NCBI GenBank assembly: GCA_001972305.1
Contig: BDDD01000179.1
Span: forward strand, 869,346 to 933,345
DNA from: Cephalotus follicularis
Lineage: Eukaryota > Streptophyta > Magnoliopsida > Oxalidales > Cephalotaceae
Reading direction: 5' to 3'
DNA length: 64,000 nt
In this document: in pieces, positions 22,742-33,984 of the stretch
Layout: each line of letters begins with the position of its first letter
Numbering within the stretch: the stretch's first letter is position 1
The notes under the pieces: generated by a model
The model's input: only the letters and a program-made list of their open reading frames with translations
The model's database searches: none
Told to the model about the DNA's origin: nothing
Program-made: the position numbers and the translations under genes

Positions 22742-25452
22742 TGTAATATCCCGTTTTTCCGTATAGAATTTTTGGGCTTTTCGATATGTTTCGTTTGGGC
22801 TGTCGATTTTTTTTTCCGTTTGTGGATTGCCCTTTTTTCGGTTTGTTTTGCTTTTGGCTAGGCTAAGCGGGTTTTGGCCTTAGCCTAGTGGGTTTTGATA
22901 TTAAGTCTATGAATAAATAAAACAATTTTTGGCTTTTTGTTTATTTGTTAAAACCCTTTTTTAGCACTTTTAAGCAATTAAAAACCCTAATTTTATATTT
23001 AAAAAATTGTTTCTCTCCCACACACTCTCTCTCTCTCTCTCCGGGCCAGCCTCTCTCTCCCGTTCTCTCTCCCCACTCAGCCGCTGTCACCGGCGTCAGT
23101 GCCGATACGGCGCCAGCGAAGGCACCGATCGAACCCCCACGACCTCCTGAGTCCACCGGACCCAACCTCTGCGCCGGACAACGGCCCCTGGTGTGTGCGC
23201 GACGTCTTCTCTCCTTGCCACTGTCGAAGGCCATAGCTCCGTCTCCGGTGATCGCCACGACAAGCCAAGGTCATATTCGGCATCCTGGCGTCGAGAGGAA
23301 GCGAACCCGACCAGCCCCGACCCTTGGTGACGTCGAAAAAGCGGATCGGCGCAAAGTCAAGACGCGGTCAAAAGCGTTCGTTCCGGCCAAAAGAGGCGGC
23401 GCCGTGGCAAACGCGCTATGGATATGTGATCACTGGCCTCAAACTCTCTAGATCGGCCCCTTTCAGCGTCTGACCGGCGACGCGTGACAGACACGCACCG
23501 GCCAGCGGCAGCGCTTGAGCCCACGCGCGGCAGTCTCCGGCGACAATTTTTTTGGATAGTTTCCGACTCCGTTCTCCACATAGGTGTGATCCGCTCTATT
23601 TCCGCGATGTGATTATGGCTCTGTGCTTCATTTCGACTGCTTTCGGTAAACTCTGAACCCTACTCTGTTAAATTCTGTTTTCGATTGAATTATGTATTTT
23701 TGTAATCGTTTTACGATATTATGAGCTGAACTAGTATTATGATTCGTAATTAGATGAATTGGACAAATTGGACTTACCTTAGTGAATCCGAAATTATGTT
23801 TAGATGAGACTTCTGCGAATTGGACGTATTAAACCTATTGTTATCTTATATGGTCATGATTGGTGTACAATGACCCATGAGTTGAGGTCTGATTTTATTT
23901 CAAGTCCTTATGAGAACGATTTTATTTCTGTTAGATGTATGCAACAACCGATGAGCGGTATAGAGAATTGTCGATATATATATTCCTGAGGTTATTTTGG
24001 TGGCTGCATGAGGTACGGATAACTCTTTCTTTGATACCCTCCTACTGGTTTGTTAAAGAATAATTTTCAGGTTTATCTTTCGTTATTGTACGGATTCTCT
24101 TTGCTTTGATTTCTCTGTCGGTTTTGTTTAAATGAATTCGGTTTTATATTTAGTACGGATCTTCGTTTCTTGATACACTCTTACTGATTTTATGAGAGTA
24201 CAAATTCAGTTCTGTTTTGCGAATAAAATATGGATTCTTCGTTTAGTTATCATTCGGTTTTATCTGAATTGAATATGTTTGTTGAAATGTACGGATACTT
24301 TCGTTCTTTGGCTATCTTTCTGATTTGATCGTAATAAATTTAGTTACTGTTTTGGAAGTACGGATTTTATCGTTCTTGGGCTATCTGATTTACTTGAAAT
24401 AAACCCAGTTTTATAAGTATGTTACTTTGGATTTTATGAACTCTGTTATGTTTCTGGTTTTGACACGTTCTGTAACTAAAGTCAGTTTTGACATTTTTAC
24501 GAAATTAAATGTTCTGACTTTATATATGCTCAGTTATGATTTGTTTATGAAATGCTATGCGATCATCTCTTTTATGGTGAATTAAAATGAGTTGATTTCT
24601 GATTGTGAAAACGTACGGATTTCTTCGTTTTTGGGTCATTATCCTCCGATTTTATTGAAATGAATTCAGATATGTTTTTCATACGGATTCTTCGTTTTGA
24701 CTATTATGTTTCGAATAAAATCTGTTTTATTACTTTGTGAATGAAATTAAAGATTACTGATTTTATTTTTGGGCACGAGCATGACTTTCACTATCGAGAG
24801 TATGTTAAATGGGCATGACTTTCCCTATCGAAAGTATGCTGATTTTATGAAATGATATGTATATGTTTTGAATTGGTTTTGGAGTAAACCAATATATGAA
24901 ATGATTTTTTGATAAATCATTATTTTTGAAATACTGAAGTATTGTTTTGTCCTGTAAAATGTTCTATTCTATTTTGTAAACTGTTTTGATTCGTATATTG
25001 TTCCGTTTTGTTTCGTAACCGTTTTGTTTCGTATCGTAACTGTTTTATTCGTAAACTGTTTTATGATTCTATATCCGTACTGAGGTTTGCTCAGCCGCAT
25101 TTTTGTTTCCATGCGGCAGGTTTTTAGGGACAACATGGGCAAGTGTGATGAGAGAGTTACCCTATGTCAGAGGATCATCTAAGAGTTTGATCTGGTTATG
25201 TTTTAGCAGTGTTATGGTCGTGTATAGGCCAGTTATCTAAATAGTATTGTGATATTTTGGTTCATGACAAAGTTTTCAGATTATGTTTCAGATTCAGTTA
25301 TGTTCCATGATTATACATGTTTTCAGATTTTTAGAACCACCGCGTCTTGATGATGATTAAGATTAAGGTCTTTGATATGTTTTAGTTCAGATTTGTGTGA
25401 CACACCGATCCCGAATCGGGAGTGATCCCGGTTCCGAATCGGGGGTGTTACA
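22742..25452 (+). repeat. LTR nested in E3 (2711 bp)
   Basis: TGTAATATCCCG...GGGGGTGTTACA. Joining the flanks restores sequence similar to a second copy of the same outer segment at 25560-25600, which shows that this unit is an insertion. A clean 5-bp duplication is not visible (left TTGCC, right CCATT). Features: an AAACCCTAA box near 22983, TTTTATATTTAAA at 22991-23003, a (CT)n tract around 23020-23042, then a GC-rich stretch to about 23560. Repeated GTACGGAT...TTCGTT boxes run from 24000 to 24700. GATCCCGAATCGGG repeats close the unit (25408-25452). The 168-codon frame at 22945-23451 is proline- and serine-rich without a known domain and is not called a gene. Confidence 0.75.
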
Positions 25453-25640
25453 CCATTCCTCCATTAGGCACCACCACTTATTGACTTTGCTTCGACGTTG
25501 TATTGATACATTGATCGATTGCTTGAGTCATGAGTGTTGTTGTGAGTCTAAGTCGGTACGATGGACGCACGTTCCCATTTCTCCATTAGACACCACCACT
25601 TATTGACTTTACTTAACATTGTATTGACTCGATTGATTGA
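25453..25640 (+). repeat. Duplicated segment of the E3 LTR
   Basis: The stretch with TTGAGTCAT, GAGTCTAAGTC and GGACGCACGTT occurs at 22688-22740 and again at 25521-25576. The following CTCCATTAG(G/A)CACCACCACTTATTGACTTT occurs at 25458-25490 and 25580-25612. The outer LTR thus has a tandem duplication, and the nested LTR inserted in its first copy. Confidence 0.75.
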
Positions 25641-26639
25641 TTTATTGTATTGTATGGATCCTATAGAGCGACCTTATGATTCGTTTCGGCAGTTTAGGTT
25701 GTTGACTCTGTCCACCTGTTCCGTCGATCGTTTTATTTATTGTATTATATTGACCCGCTGACGAGCGGTACCGATTGATTGTCGATTGATGCTCCCTTGA
25801 GGCTGTAGCTCCCTAACAGTTTCAGTAGCTCCCTGAGGATGTAGCTCATCGAGATTGTATTGACCCATCCATAGGATGGAAGATCTATGAGTCCCAGACC
25901 TGATCAGTCTGAGAACCGTAGATAGATCTCCCACCCTTTTTGAAGGATTACCTTCCGTGGGATTGATCGCTACTAATTGATTGACATTTTATTGACACCG
26001 GTCGCATGCTCTATAGGATATTGATTGATTGATTGATTGGGTGTTGCATACACCACCATTGAGTGTCTGCCATTGATTGATTGTTATATATCCTATCCGT
26101 ATGCTCTGTTATGGGCCACGGTCATACGGGTAGTCTGATCGCCAATTGAACATATGCATTTGCCATGCCATTCATTGATATTGTACACCGCACATTGATA
26201 TTGTATAGATTGTCACCGATATTGCACATTGTACATGCATACATGCTGCATGAGGTTTCTGCTTAGCCAATATGGCTAACCCCATCCTTCGGGGTGGGGC
26301 TATGTTGTACCTTATGTGCGGCATATGTAGGGCAGCAGGTAGCAGCGGACAGAAGGACTGAAGACTCGTTGTGATTGCACGACTGCTTGGGTATTGCAGA
26401 GCTGGTTGTGAGTTATTGTAGGGAAGGATTGAAATACTGCATTGAAAGATTGATGAAGGAGATTGTAAAAGACTTGTATTGTAAAGGATTTGTATTATAT
26501 TGCATTGTATGAATGAATCATTGTATTGTATCTTCCGCAAATGATATGTATTGCAAAGTTTTAAAGTTTTCCGTATTTTTATATAGCTAGTCCCGACCAT
26601 TGTATTGTGTTTTGGATTGAGAGTAACGCCACGTGTCCG

Positions 26640-26655
26640 CCCTGCGGGCGCAGGG
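26640..26655. repeat. GC hairpin at the E3 LTR end
   Basis: CCCTGCG-GG-CGCAGGG is a perfect 7-bp stem with a 2-base loop, seven bases before the LTR end and directly after a CACGTG box. The surroundings are AT-rich. Confidence 0.7.
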
Positions 26656-26667
26656 TGTTACAAATTC

Positions 26668-27620
26668 TAAAAGAATCGACGTAATTATAAAGACATTAAC
26701 GCTTTTCAGCTTCAACCTAGAAACCTAGAAAATGAAGAACAAACGTCGATGTCTTTCTAAAACACATCGATGTTATTTGCATTCAAAGTCAAACCAAGGA
26801 AAGATTAGATCGACGCAATTTAAACATATCGACATAATTGTTAAAAAGTCAACTAACGACTACTGGATTCATTTTTTAATTTGAAGTCTTTCAACCCAGA
26901 TTTTTAGCAACTAGAATTCTACATCAATTTGCTATAAAATGAGGCTCATTTCAAAGGATTATCAACAGAATGCAAGTCAATAATCCTCAATAATCAACAA
27001 GTGAACCAAAACATTAAAACATATTTTCTTACAAACACTCACACACAAACTCTTGTAACATTATTTGAGTGTTTCTACTTACGAGCTCATATCAAAGCAA
27101 AATCAGAGCTACAAAAAGGTCATACTAATAGTTACACAAACATTATCATTACACAAGTCATTGTAACAAATGTTAGGTAACCCCTGTGTAAGGCTTTGAG
27201 TAAAGATATCTTTGTGGTTGAGGTCGATCACTAAAGAAGTTCTCTAGGGATTGTCAATTTGCTCCCGCAAATAAAATCATGGTGTATTCGTAAAGTTAAG
27301 AATTTCTAGTAAAGTCTCAAAGAGGTTCCTTAGAGAGTTGACGCAAGCAAAAAGTTAGCCTAAAGACTATAAAATCATGATTGCATCTCTCAATCCCATA
27401 ACTCTTTTGTTTACTTGCAATTTATTTCAAGTATATGTACTTATTGCAATTTAGTTTTAAGAATGTTTACTTTTTCTATGTGATTATGAATTGTACATTG
27501 GTTGTTTTTTAAATCATCAATATATTTTGTTTAAATGTTGTGTTACATTGTTATCATCTTGAAGTGATTAATTTTATTGTAAATAGTTCATATTTTTGCA
27601 TAATATATAATTCACTTTTC
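26668..27620 (+). repeat. Old host element: rest of its 3' LTR
   Basis: It continues the segment left of E3 and has GTCGAC-like motifs (26680-26830), a TATA box CTATAAAAT at 26932-26940 and an A/C-rich leader. Near 27200-27420 is a stretch with GTTGAGGTCGATCAC and TTTGCTCCCGCAAATAAAATC. A possible LTR end is CTCTGTTACA near 27629, but no target duplication confirms it. No coding frame is present. Confidence 0.4.
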
Positions 27621-29605
27621 TCTGTTACATTCTTTCAAAATTACTGTTAAGCTGAAAATAGAGTCACATGATGTATTTTATGAAATTGACTTTAATGTTA
27701 CATCTACAATTAATATTGAAAAAACTATTCTTTTTTTCAAAGACTGTAACACATTATTGAATTAAAAATGAATAAATATAAATATATAAATGAAAACTTA
27801 CCTGCATATCTAGAAAACGCAGTATTCAAAATCATCCAATAATAAAATTACTATAAAAAGCCAGACTATGAAACTCGTTGAATAGTGTTCTTTAATGGTT
27901 TTTTTTCTTCTGTGGTTATCCAAAATTTCAGCTTTGCCACCATTGATAATACACTACCTATACAAGCTGAGGATCATGGTAACATTTTTTTTTCAAAATT
28001 TGAAACAAAACACACGTTCATCATTATTTTCTTCTTCTTTCTTTTTTGGAAAAAAATATAATTTAATGTTTGATGTTTTGTGTCAAAGATGTTTTAGTCA
28101 ATTTATTAAGACAAATGACACATTAATCTCTATCAGTAAATAGAGTTAAAAAATCAATTAAATGTAGTGATTAAACTGTTTGGTTAACACGTATATTTAA
28201 GAAAATGTCTTATTATCAAATATCAATAACTAATTTGTCTTTTATACTAATGAAATTATTAACGGGTAACAAACAAAGAGACTAATATCTATATTAAATA
28301 CACATAATCAGGGACTAAAGTGTTATTTGTTTTAATATATGATCTAAATTTTTTTTGATAGGAAACATCAGAGACCAAATAATACTTTTCTTTTTTTTTT
28401 CCATCAAAACTCTTGTTTAGTACTAGTTACATAAAAGAAAAGAAAGAGTAGGTACTATATGTATATATATGGAGATATGAAAGGTACGTGTCAATGAACA
28501 ATTAAACCGTACACGCACATAAATATATATGTAAATTTCTCTATATATGAAAAAAAAAAATTTATATCAGCCATATTTGCCATTAACTAATCATGAAAGA
28601 CGGAGAACGTTGACATACCAGAGGAAAATGTATTCAGGATTTGGCCCATTTGTTGTGTTTTTTCCTTTCTTTCTTCTTAGGTTGTGGTTATTAAACTTTT
28701 TATAAAGCAACCAGAGTTGCCTTAATAGACAGTATATTGCCTTTCCTACGTATGAAGCAAAGGTTTACAAAGTTTTCGTCTTTATAAATTGTATTTAGAG
28801 AATAAATGCAAATAAAATGATATAGGACTTTTAATGGGTATCTAAACAAATTAAATGGTGAGCTCAAGCCACATGCCATTCTAAAACTTTGATGCCTTAC
28901 CCCGTCAAGAGTCAATTCTTAAGAAACAATTCCATTTTCTTATATTTGGGAAAGGAATATGTGCGATTCTTGATATGCATTAATGCCTATGGCAATTGTA
29001 GGTTATCGTACATTGGAAATATTTGTATATTCATTTTATGCTGAAACAGAAACAACCGAAAAAAGGTTTAACCAAGATTGTATGTTAAGAAGATGATTTC
29101 CATTGCAAAAAGAATTACGGCAAGATCGGTCTTCCAACGAAAATGTGAAGTGTAAACATTGATGTAGTCAATCTTGACAAATTCTGTCAGTCCCAGTATT
29201 CATGTATATTGATTTTTGTATATTCATTTTACTGGACTTTGGCTTGCCTAAAGCGGATCCGTCTATGAGTAGGTCCGATCTAATAATATTTAATTTTAAT
29301 TTTAATATATTATCTTGGAGAATAAACTCAAAATTAAAAATTATCTCGATAATATAATTTACATATTGTATCTAAATTAACATAAGCCTAAGAGATTCTC
29401 AGTGGAAAACTTTCACATTATAAAGAGGATTATAGACTTAATAAATAAAAAGATATATAGAATGTTCAATGTACAAAATGCATAGAAAAACACATTCTTT
29501 TTCAGGCAGTGTGTCCATAGAGCTTTTGAATTATATAAATCAAGGAATTATTCTAGTAACGCAACCTCTCACTAAATATATTTCATTTTTGGTTCTTGAT
29601 CGTGC
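27621..29605. other. AT-rich DNA without a recognisable gene
   Basis: I see homopolymer runs, short frames without motifs (27895-28143 plus, 28700-28915 minus, 29469-29759 plus), and GGGACTAAAGTG / AGAGACCAAATAAT phrases around 28310-28390 that recall decayed small non-autonomous elements. TTTTTGTATATTCATTTTA-like strings recur near 29022 and 29213. Nothing can be assigned. Confidence 0.35.
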
Positions 29606-29931
29606 TGTTATAACAACTAGCGTCAGGGTAACAAATCCGAAGCGTTATATTCAATACAATACAGTAATTACGCCTAGGATACATATAAAAAAGTATGATC
29701 AATTTAAAACTTTATTACACGCATGTCTTCAAGCTTATAAAAGTAGATTGCGGAAATAATACGGGTTATTACAAGCTCGATTAAAGTACAATACATGTTA
29801 CAACAAATACAGTATTTATGCATGAATGATAAAACGATAAAAGGTCCAATCTTCAAACTACACCTGCAACATCAAGAAAGAGCCTCCACGTCCACTAGGC
29901 TGTGAAGAATCACCTGAAATCAAAGTAAATA
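29606..29931 (-). repeat. Possible minus-strand LTR end fragment
   Basis: Read on the minus strand it has a purine/pyrimidine layout like the last part of the E1 LTR, including TTTCCGCAATCT...AAAGTTTTAAA, comparable to CTTCCGCAACTG...AAAAGTTTTAA at 8634. It would end at 29606 with TGTTATAACA on the plus strand. Similarity is weak. Confidence 0.3.
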
Positions 29932-32562
29932 TGTAACGTCCAAGATTTTCATATGTTGTAATTTCACGATGTAAATGTACTTTTATTGTGGAAATTAATA
30001 AAATGATGGATTTCCCGACTTTGATGATGTTTTCCAAACTCTAATGATATTAATTTTGGAATATAAATGTTAAAGAAATGTTAAATGAGCAATTTGAAGT
30101 AAAACGGCGTAGTTTTGGGGAAAAACACGTCGACGCCTTTTGAACGTATCGATGCCTTTGAAACAAAGAGACGCACGTTAATGCATGTGCATGCACGTCG
30201 ACGCCTGTGAATAGCGTCGACGCCTTTCAGGTAAAACGCTATAAGCATCGGCACCTGCATGCAAACGTCGACGCTTAGCGACAAATGACAGACACGTTCT
30301 TCTGCTGACAGACTAACGTGCAAGAGGACAACTTAAGGTCACTTTGCAGGCGCCTTGGGGCACGGACAATACGTGTTGAGCATGATGGCATGTTACCAGG
30401 CATGTAGGTGCTAGAAGAGAAGAGATGGCATGACACTTGGGTGTGCATGCAGGCTGAGAGATAGCCTTCATCACCTGCTTCTGCAAAGGAAAAGAGACAG
30501 AACTGGGAAAGAGAGAAAAATGGGAAAATGTAATTTGTGAGATGCATGCAACGGACAAGTGAAGAAAGGGGAGAGTTTCCATAGCATAATTGCTCCTCTT
30601 CTCCCCATTGGTTCGGCTAAAAACACCTGAGTGCGAACAAGGAGACAGGTTCCACCATTGTTGAGCATTTTAGAGCTTGGAACTTGAAGCTTGTGGGCTA
30701 GTAGCAACGGGACGATCCTTAGAGCTGCTGTGGCAGATTCTAGGACTTAAAGAGGTGGACTTTCTAGTTCCTAACTCGGAACAAAAAGGTAGGGGAAGCC
30801 ATAATAATAATTTTGAGCTTAATATTCATGCATGGACAATGGTCTTTGTGCATAGTTTCCATGGTTATTGAACTAATTTTGATCACTGGATCAATGCCAT
30901 GTTATGCTGGGTATGTGATATGTACTTGCATGTTGGTTTCTGGCTTGATTACATGTTGTCTTGCATGTATATGGACTGTGTTGTTTACTGTTTGTCACGT
31001 CGTGAGGAAGAAGACAATTGGTGCTCGAAACATGTCGATGCCTTTGAGGAACATTGACACCTTTGGGTTATCTGCTTGGATATTGACGTATTATACGTCG
31101 ACACCTAAGGTTCCTACTTTAACGCGTCGGCGCCTTAAGCAATACGCTGACGTTTAAGGTTGCATACCTTGAGCGTAGATGCATATAAGTCGGACATCGA
31201 CGTCTTCGAACAGTGGAAAGCGCTAATGGTAAGGACTTGAGCGTCGACGCTTACGGGATAAAGACATCGACGCCTTCATGTACTGTTTGGAAGTTTTCTT
31301 ACTTAATGATATGAAACGATCCTGTTTCCGATTAGGATGCATTAGAGCATTTGTATGCATTGCATACGTACTGTTTACTGCCTGTATGATAACCGTTTAT
31401 GAATTGCTATGATTTCTAAATTGTTATATTGATTTAGAAATACACATGAGTTTGAAAACTACTATGTTTGTGTACGAAATATAAAATGAGTATTGTTATA
31501 TTTTTGAACATACTGGGAAAGTAATTTCCGCTACTAAAACGCTTTAAAGTGCTTTCTATCTATTGGAAATACATATTTCAAATGCTTACGACTTTCAAAA
31601 ATAGTTTGAAATAAACTGCCTGTTGTTGAACTAACGATCATTACTGTACTGTTTACTATGACTATTCACTGTTTGCTCGGTGAATTTACTGTGTTTGTGC
31701 TTGAGTCACTAGTTGCATGGCGGGGACTGCCAACGTTGGCGAGTGACAGGGTTGACCTAGGAGACAGGAGTTGGCTGGGTAACTCACTGTACTGTATTGT
31801 TGTCTTGCTTAGTTGCCTGGAGAAGGGACCGAAGTGGGAGTGTAACGCGGGGCCAGGAGTTGGCTGCGTTGCATATACTGCCTGCCTGTTTGTGGTCCCT
31901 TTGTGGACTTACTGTACTGTTTGCTAGTCCTTTTCGGACATTACTGTGCCTGTTGATGTAGCCCTGGCTGGGCTACTACTGTACTGTTGTTGCATATATA
32001 TATTTTCATATATATGTCCCTACTGTTATTTTACTGTACTGCTAACATATATATATATTTTCATATATATATAAACTGGTATTTTCTACTACACAGCATC
32101 TTCTACGCATACATATCATGACATGCATGTAATGTTGATCCCAAACTACTTTTATGACTTAGCCGAGTGAGGACAAAGGCTAACCCCCTACTTTACAGAT
32201 TGATGCAGTGGATTAGCTTGGGAATCAGCATGGATGAAGTACAAGTTTTAATAATGTTTTACCAGGGGTTATGTCCCCTTTAGGTGTTGTGTACTGTATT
32301 TTCCAGTTACTAAACTTTTGATGTTACTAATTAATGTATTATGGATCACGCTCCATTTTGTGGCTTTTAACTATGACAGACTTGCATTGGGTAGCGTGCA
32401 GAATGGGATGCACGTTACGTATTTTCAGCTTATGAGTTTAATGCTTCCGCAACTGATATCTTGTTTGAAAAGTTTAAATTTTACGGTATTTGCATGAGCT
32501 GAATCTTGATGTTAATTGCCTTTACCACCTTTATGTGCGCTTATCGAAAGCGGGGTGTGACA
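29932..32562 (+). repeat. E4 5' LTR
   Basis: 2631 bp, TGTAACGTCC...GGGGTGTGACA. It shares with the E1 LTR the two motif clusters (30120-30290, 31030-31280), the GACTTAGCCGAG...GGCTAACCCCC box at 32157 and the GGGATGCACGTTACG box at 32406. The E1 minisatellite is represented by about two degenerate units near 31885-31945. (AT)n runs lie at 32045-32075. Confidence 0.85.
30120..31280. repeat. GTCGACGCC motif clusters 1 and 2 (E4 LTR)
   Basis: Cluster 1 covers 30120-30290 (CGTCGACGCC forms) and cluster 2 covers 31030-31280 (GACATCGACGYC forms). They are separated by about 740 bases that hold the presumed leader, as in E1. Confidence 0.75.
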
Positions 32563-32567
32563 AGAGT

Positions 32568-32580
32568 GGTATCAGAGGTT
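32568..32580 (+). other. E4 primer-binding site
   Basis: TGGTATCAGAGGT lies five bases after the LTR end and matches initiator tRNA-Met over eleven bases. A second partial copy (GTGGTATTTGAGCA near 32646) suggests a small leader duplication, since CATATTCCATATATGCTTAG follows there as it does after the E1 site. Confidence 0.8.
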
Positions 32581-32740
32581 ATATTCCTTTTATAAGCTAT
32601 CGCTAGGATACTGTCCTTGGCAACCAATGATTTGATACTACAATAGTGGTATTTGAGCATATTCCATATATGCTTAGACAATTAACGAAGTGTTTCCTTG
32701 AAGATGCTTTACTAATGACATCTTCACTATAGGAACAAAG

Positions 32741-33405
32741 ATGGACAGAAGAGGAAGAGCTAGGGCTGTTGAGGGGAGTGCTCCTCAGGGAACAAATGAT
32801 GGGAAAGACCCACTGGATCGAATGGCCAACTACTTTCAACAGCAGATGGCTGTGGATGCGGCCAACGTAGAAGACATCCGGCGATGGTACACTGATCGTA
32901 CAAATGACCATTTCCATCGACATATGGCTGCTAATACGGCGCGCCCAGAAGAAATGCGGCAATTGTGTATTGAAACCCAGTAAGATAAATGGAGTAGGTT
33001 AGCTCCGCCAGAGTGGCAAGATGGTGACTCTTCGACCAAGTCATCAAGGAACAGCTCTCAGCAAAGAGCCGCTCAAGGAACTCCTGGTCAAGGGAGTAAG
33101 GTGAAATCTGGAAATTGCTTTCATTGTGGTCGTTCAGGCCACATGCAAAGGGATTGTTGGAAAAGGAATGGGATGTGCTTAAGGTATGGAGCCTCCAACC
33201 ATTTGCGGAGGGATTGTCCAAAGAGACAAGGAGCAATACCCACTGGACCTATGAGTAATAGTGATGCTACAGCTGGACCTTCGCAGCGGGGAGGCAAGGG
33301 TAAGGGCATCATGAGAGGTAAGATTTCCACTCTTACTTGCGTCATACTTGATCATAATGTTGTTAATTTGGTGACCTTACTATTGCCATGGTTAAGTGAA
33401 TGTTA
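32741..33405 (+). pseudogene. gag: E4 gag remnant with capsid deletion
   Basis: ATG 32741 opens with MDRRGRARAVEG and NYFQQQM as in E1, then stops at TAA 32981-32983. The capsid core is absent: the sequence jumps to the linker before the zinc knuckles (PEWQDGDSSTKSS). The first knuckle is intact (CFHCGRSGHMQRDC, about 33116-33157). In the second, one cysteine is a tyrosine (CLRYGASNHLRRDC). After GKGIMRGKI near 33320 the reading leaves protease sequence; the region 33330-33600 has no recognisable domain and must follow another deletion. The product could not form a particle. Confidence 0.82.
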
Positions 33406-33611
33406 AGTTTGGACTTTTGAGACTAACTAACGAGTAAGAGAATGGTGGTTCTCAGTACTATATTAATGAACGGTTATGCACATGTATAGGCTAGTACACA
33501 CATACTTAGTGGACTTCTAGAACCCTGATAACATGATCAAAGAATATGAATCGTATCGCTTGGGTATTGATTCATATTGCATAACTTTTGGTAATAGTTG
33601 AGGAAACTTGC

Positions 33612-33984
33612 ATGGAGTTACCAGGCATGAACAAGATGAATGACGTGTTTCGGCCATACCTGGATCAGTTTGTCGTAGTGTTTATTGATGACATACTGGT
33701 ATACTCGAGGAGTGAGGAGGAACACACTCATCATCTGAGGCTAGTATTGCAGGTACTCAGAGAGCACTGGTTGTACGCCAAGTTCGGCAAGTGTGAATTC
33801 TGATTTGATCATGTGATCTTTCTCGGTCACATCGTATCTGGGGAAGTCTTGACGGTGGATCCGTCAAAGACTGAAGTTGTGCGAGACTGGCCGCGACCAA
33901 GAAACGTAATTGAAGTGCGCAGTTTCCTTGGATTGGTGGGGTATTACAGGAGGTTTATCTAGAACTTTTCGAGGATAGACATGC
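33612..33984 (+). pseudogene. pol: E4 reverse transcriptase remnant
   Basis: The RT segment from [12 protein letters not shown] with the catalytic [10 protein letters not shown] (about 33681-33710), then KFGKCEF and a TGA at 33801-33803. The same frame continues with [23 protein letters not shown] and a TAG at 33959-33961. The solo LTR starts at 33985. The N-terminal RT and the whole protease are missing. Confidence 0.85.

Larger units (their letters stand above)
21562..26662 (+). mobile_element. E3: solo LTR with a second LTR nested inside
   Basis: TGTGACGACCC...GGGTGTTACA is flanked by a perfect target duplication AATTC (21557-21561; 26663-26667). No gag or pol sequence lies between the ends. 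After removing the nested unit 22742-25452 the outer LTR is 2390 bp. It begins like the reverse complement of the 33985-36572 solo LTR (TGTAACGACCCGAATT), so the two belong to related families. ATTGATTG runs are frequent. Solo LTRs form by recombination between the two LTRs of one element. Confidence 0.85.

Noticed and set aside
22945-23451. 168-codon plus-strand frame in GC-rich DNA as a host gene
   Set aside because: It lies within an LTR, has no known domain, and long frames are expected in GC-rich DNA; both strands and several frames are open there.
22737-25457. Target duplication for the LTR nested in E3
   Set aside because: The flanks TTGCC and CCATT do not match. The insertion is supported by the duplicated outer segment but not by a duplication of the target.
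27895-28143. 82-codon frame as a small gene
   Set aside because: Its composition follows T-rich runs, there is no recognisable motif, and no promoter or homologous context is visible.
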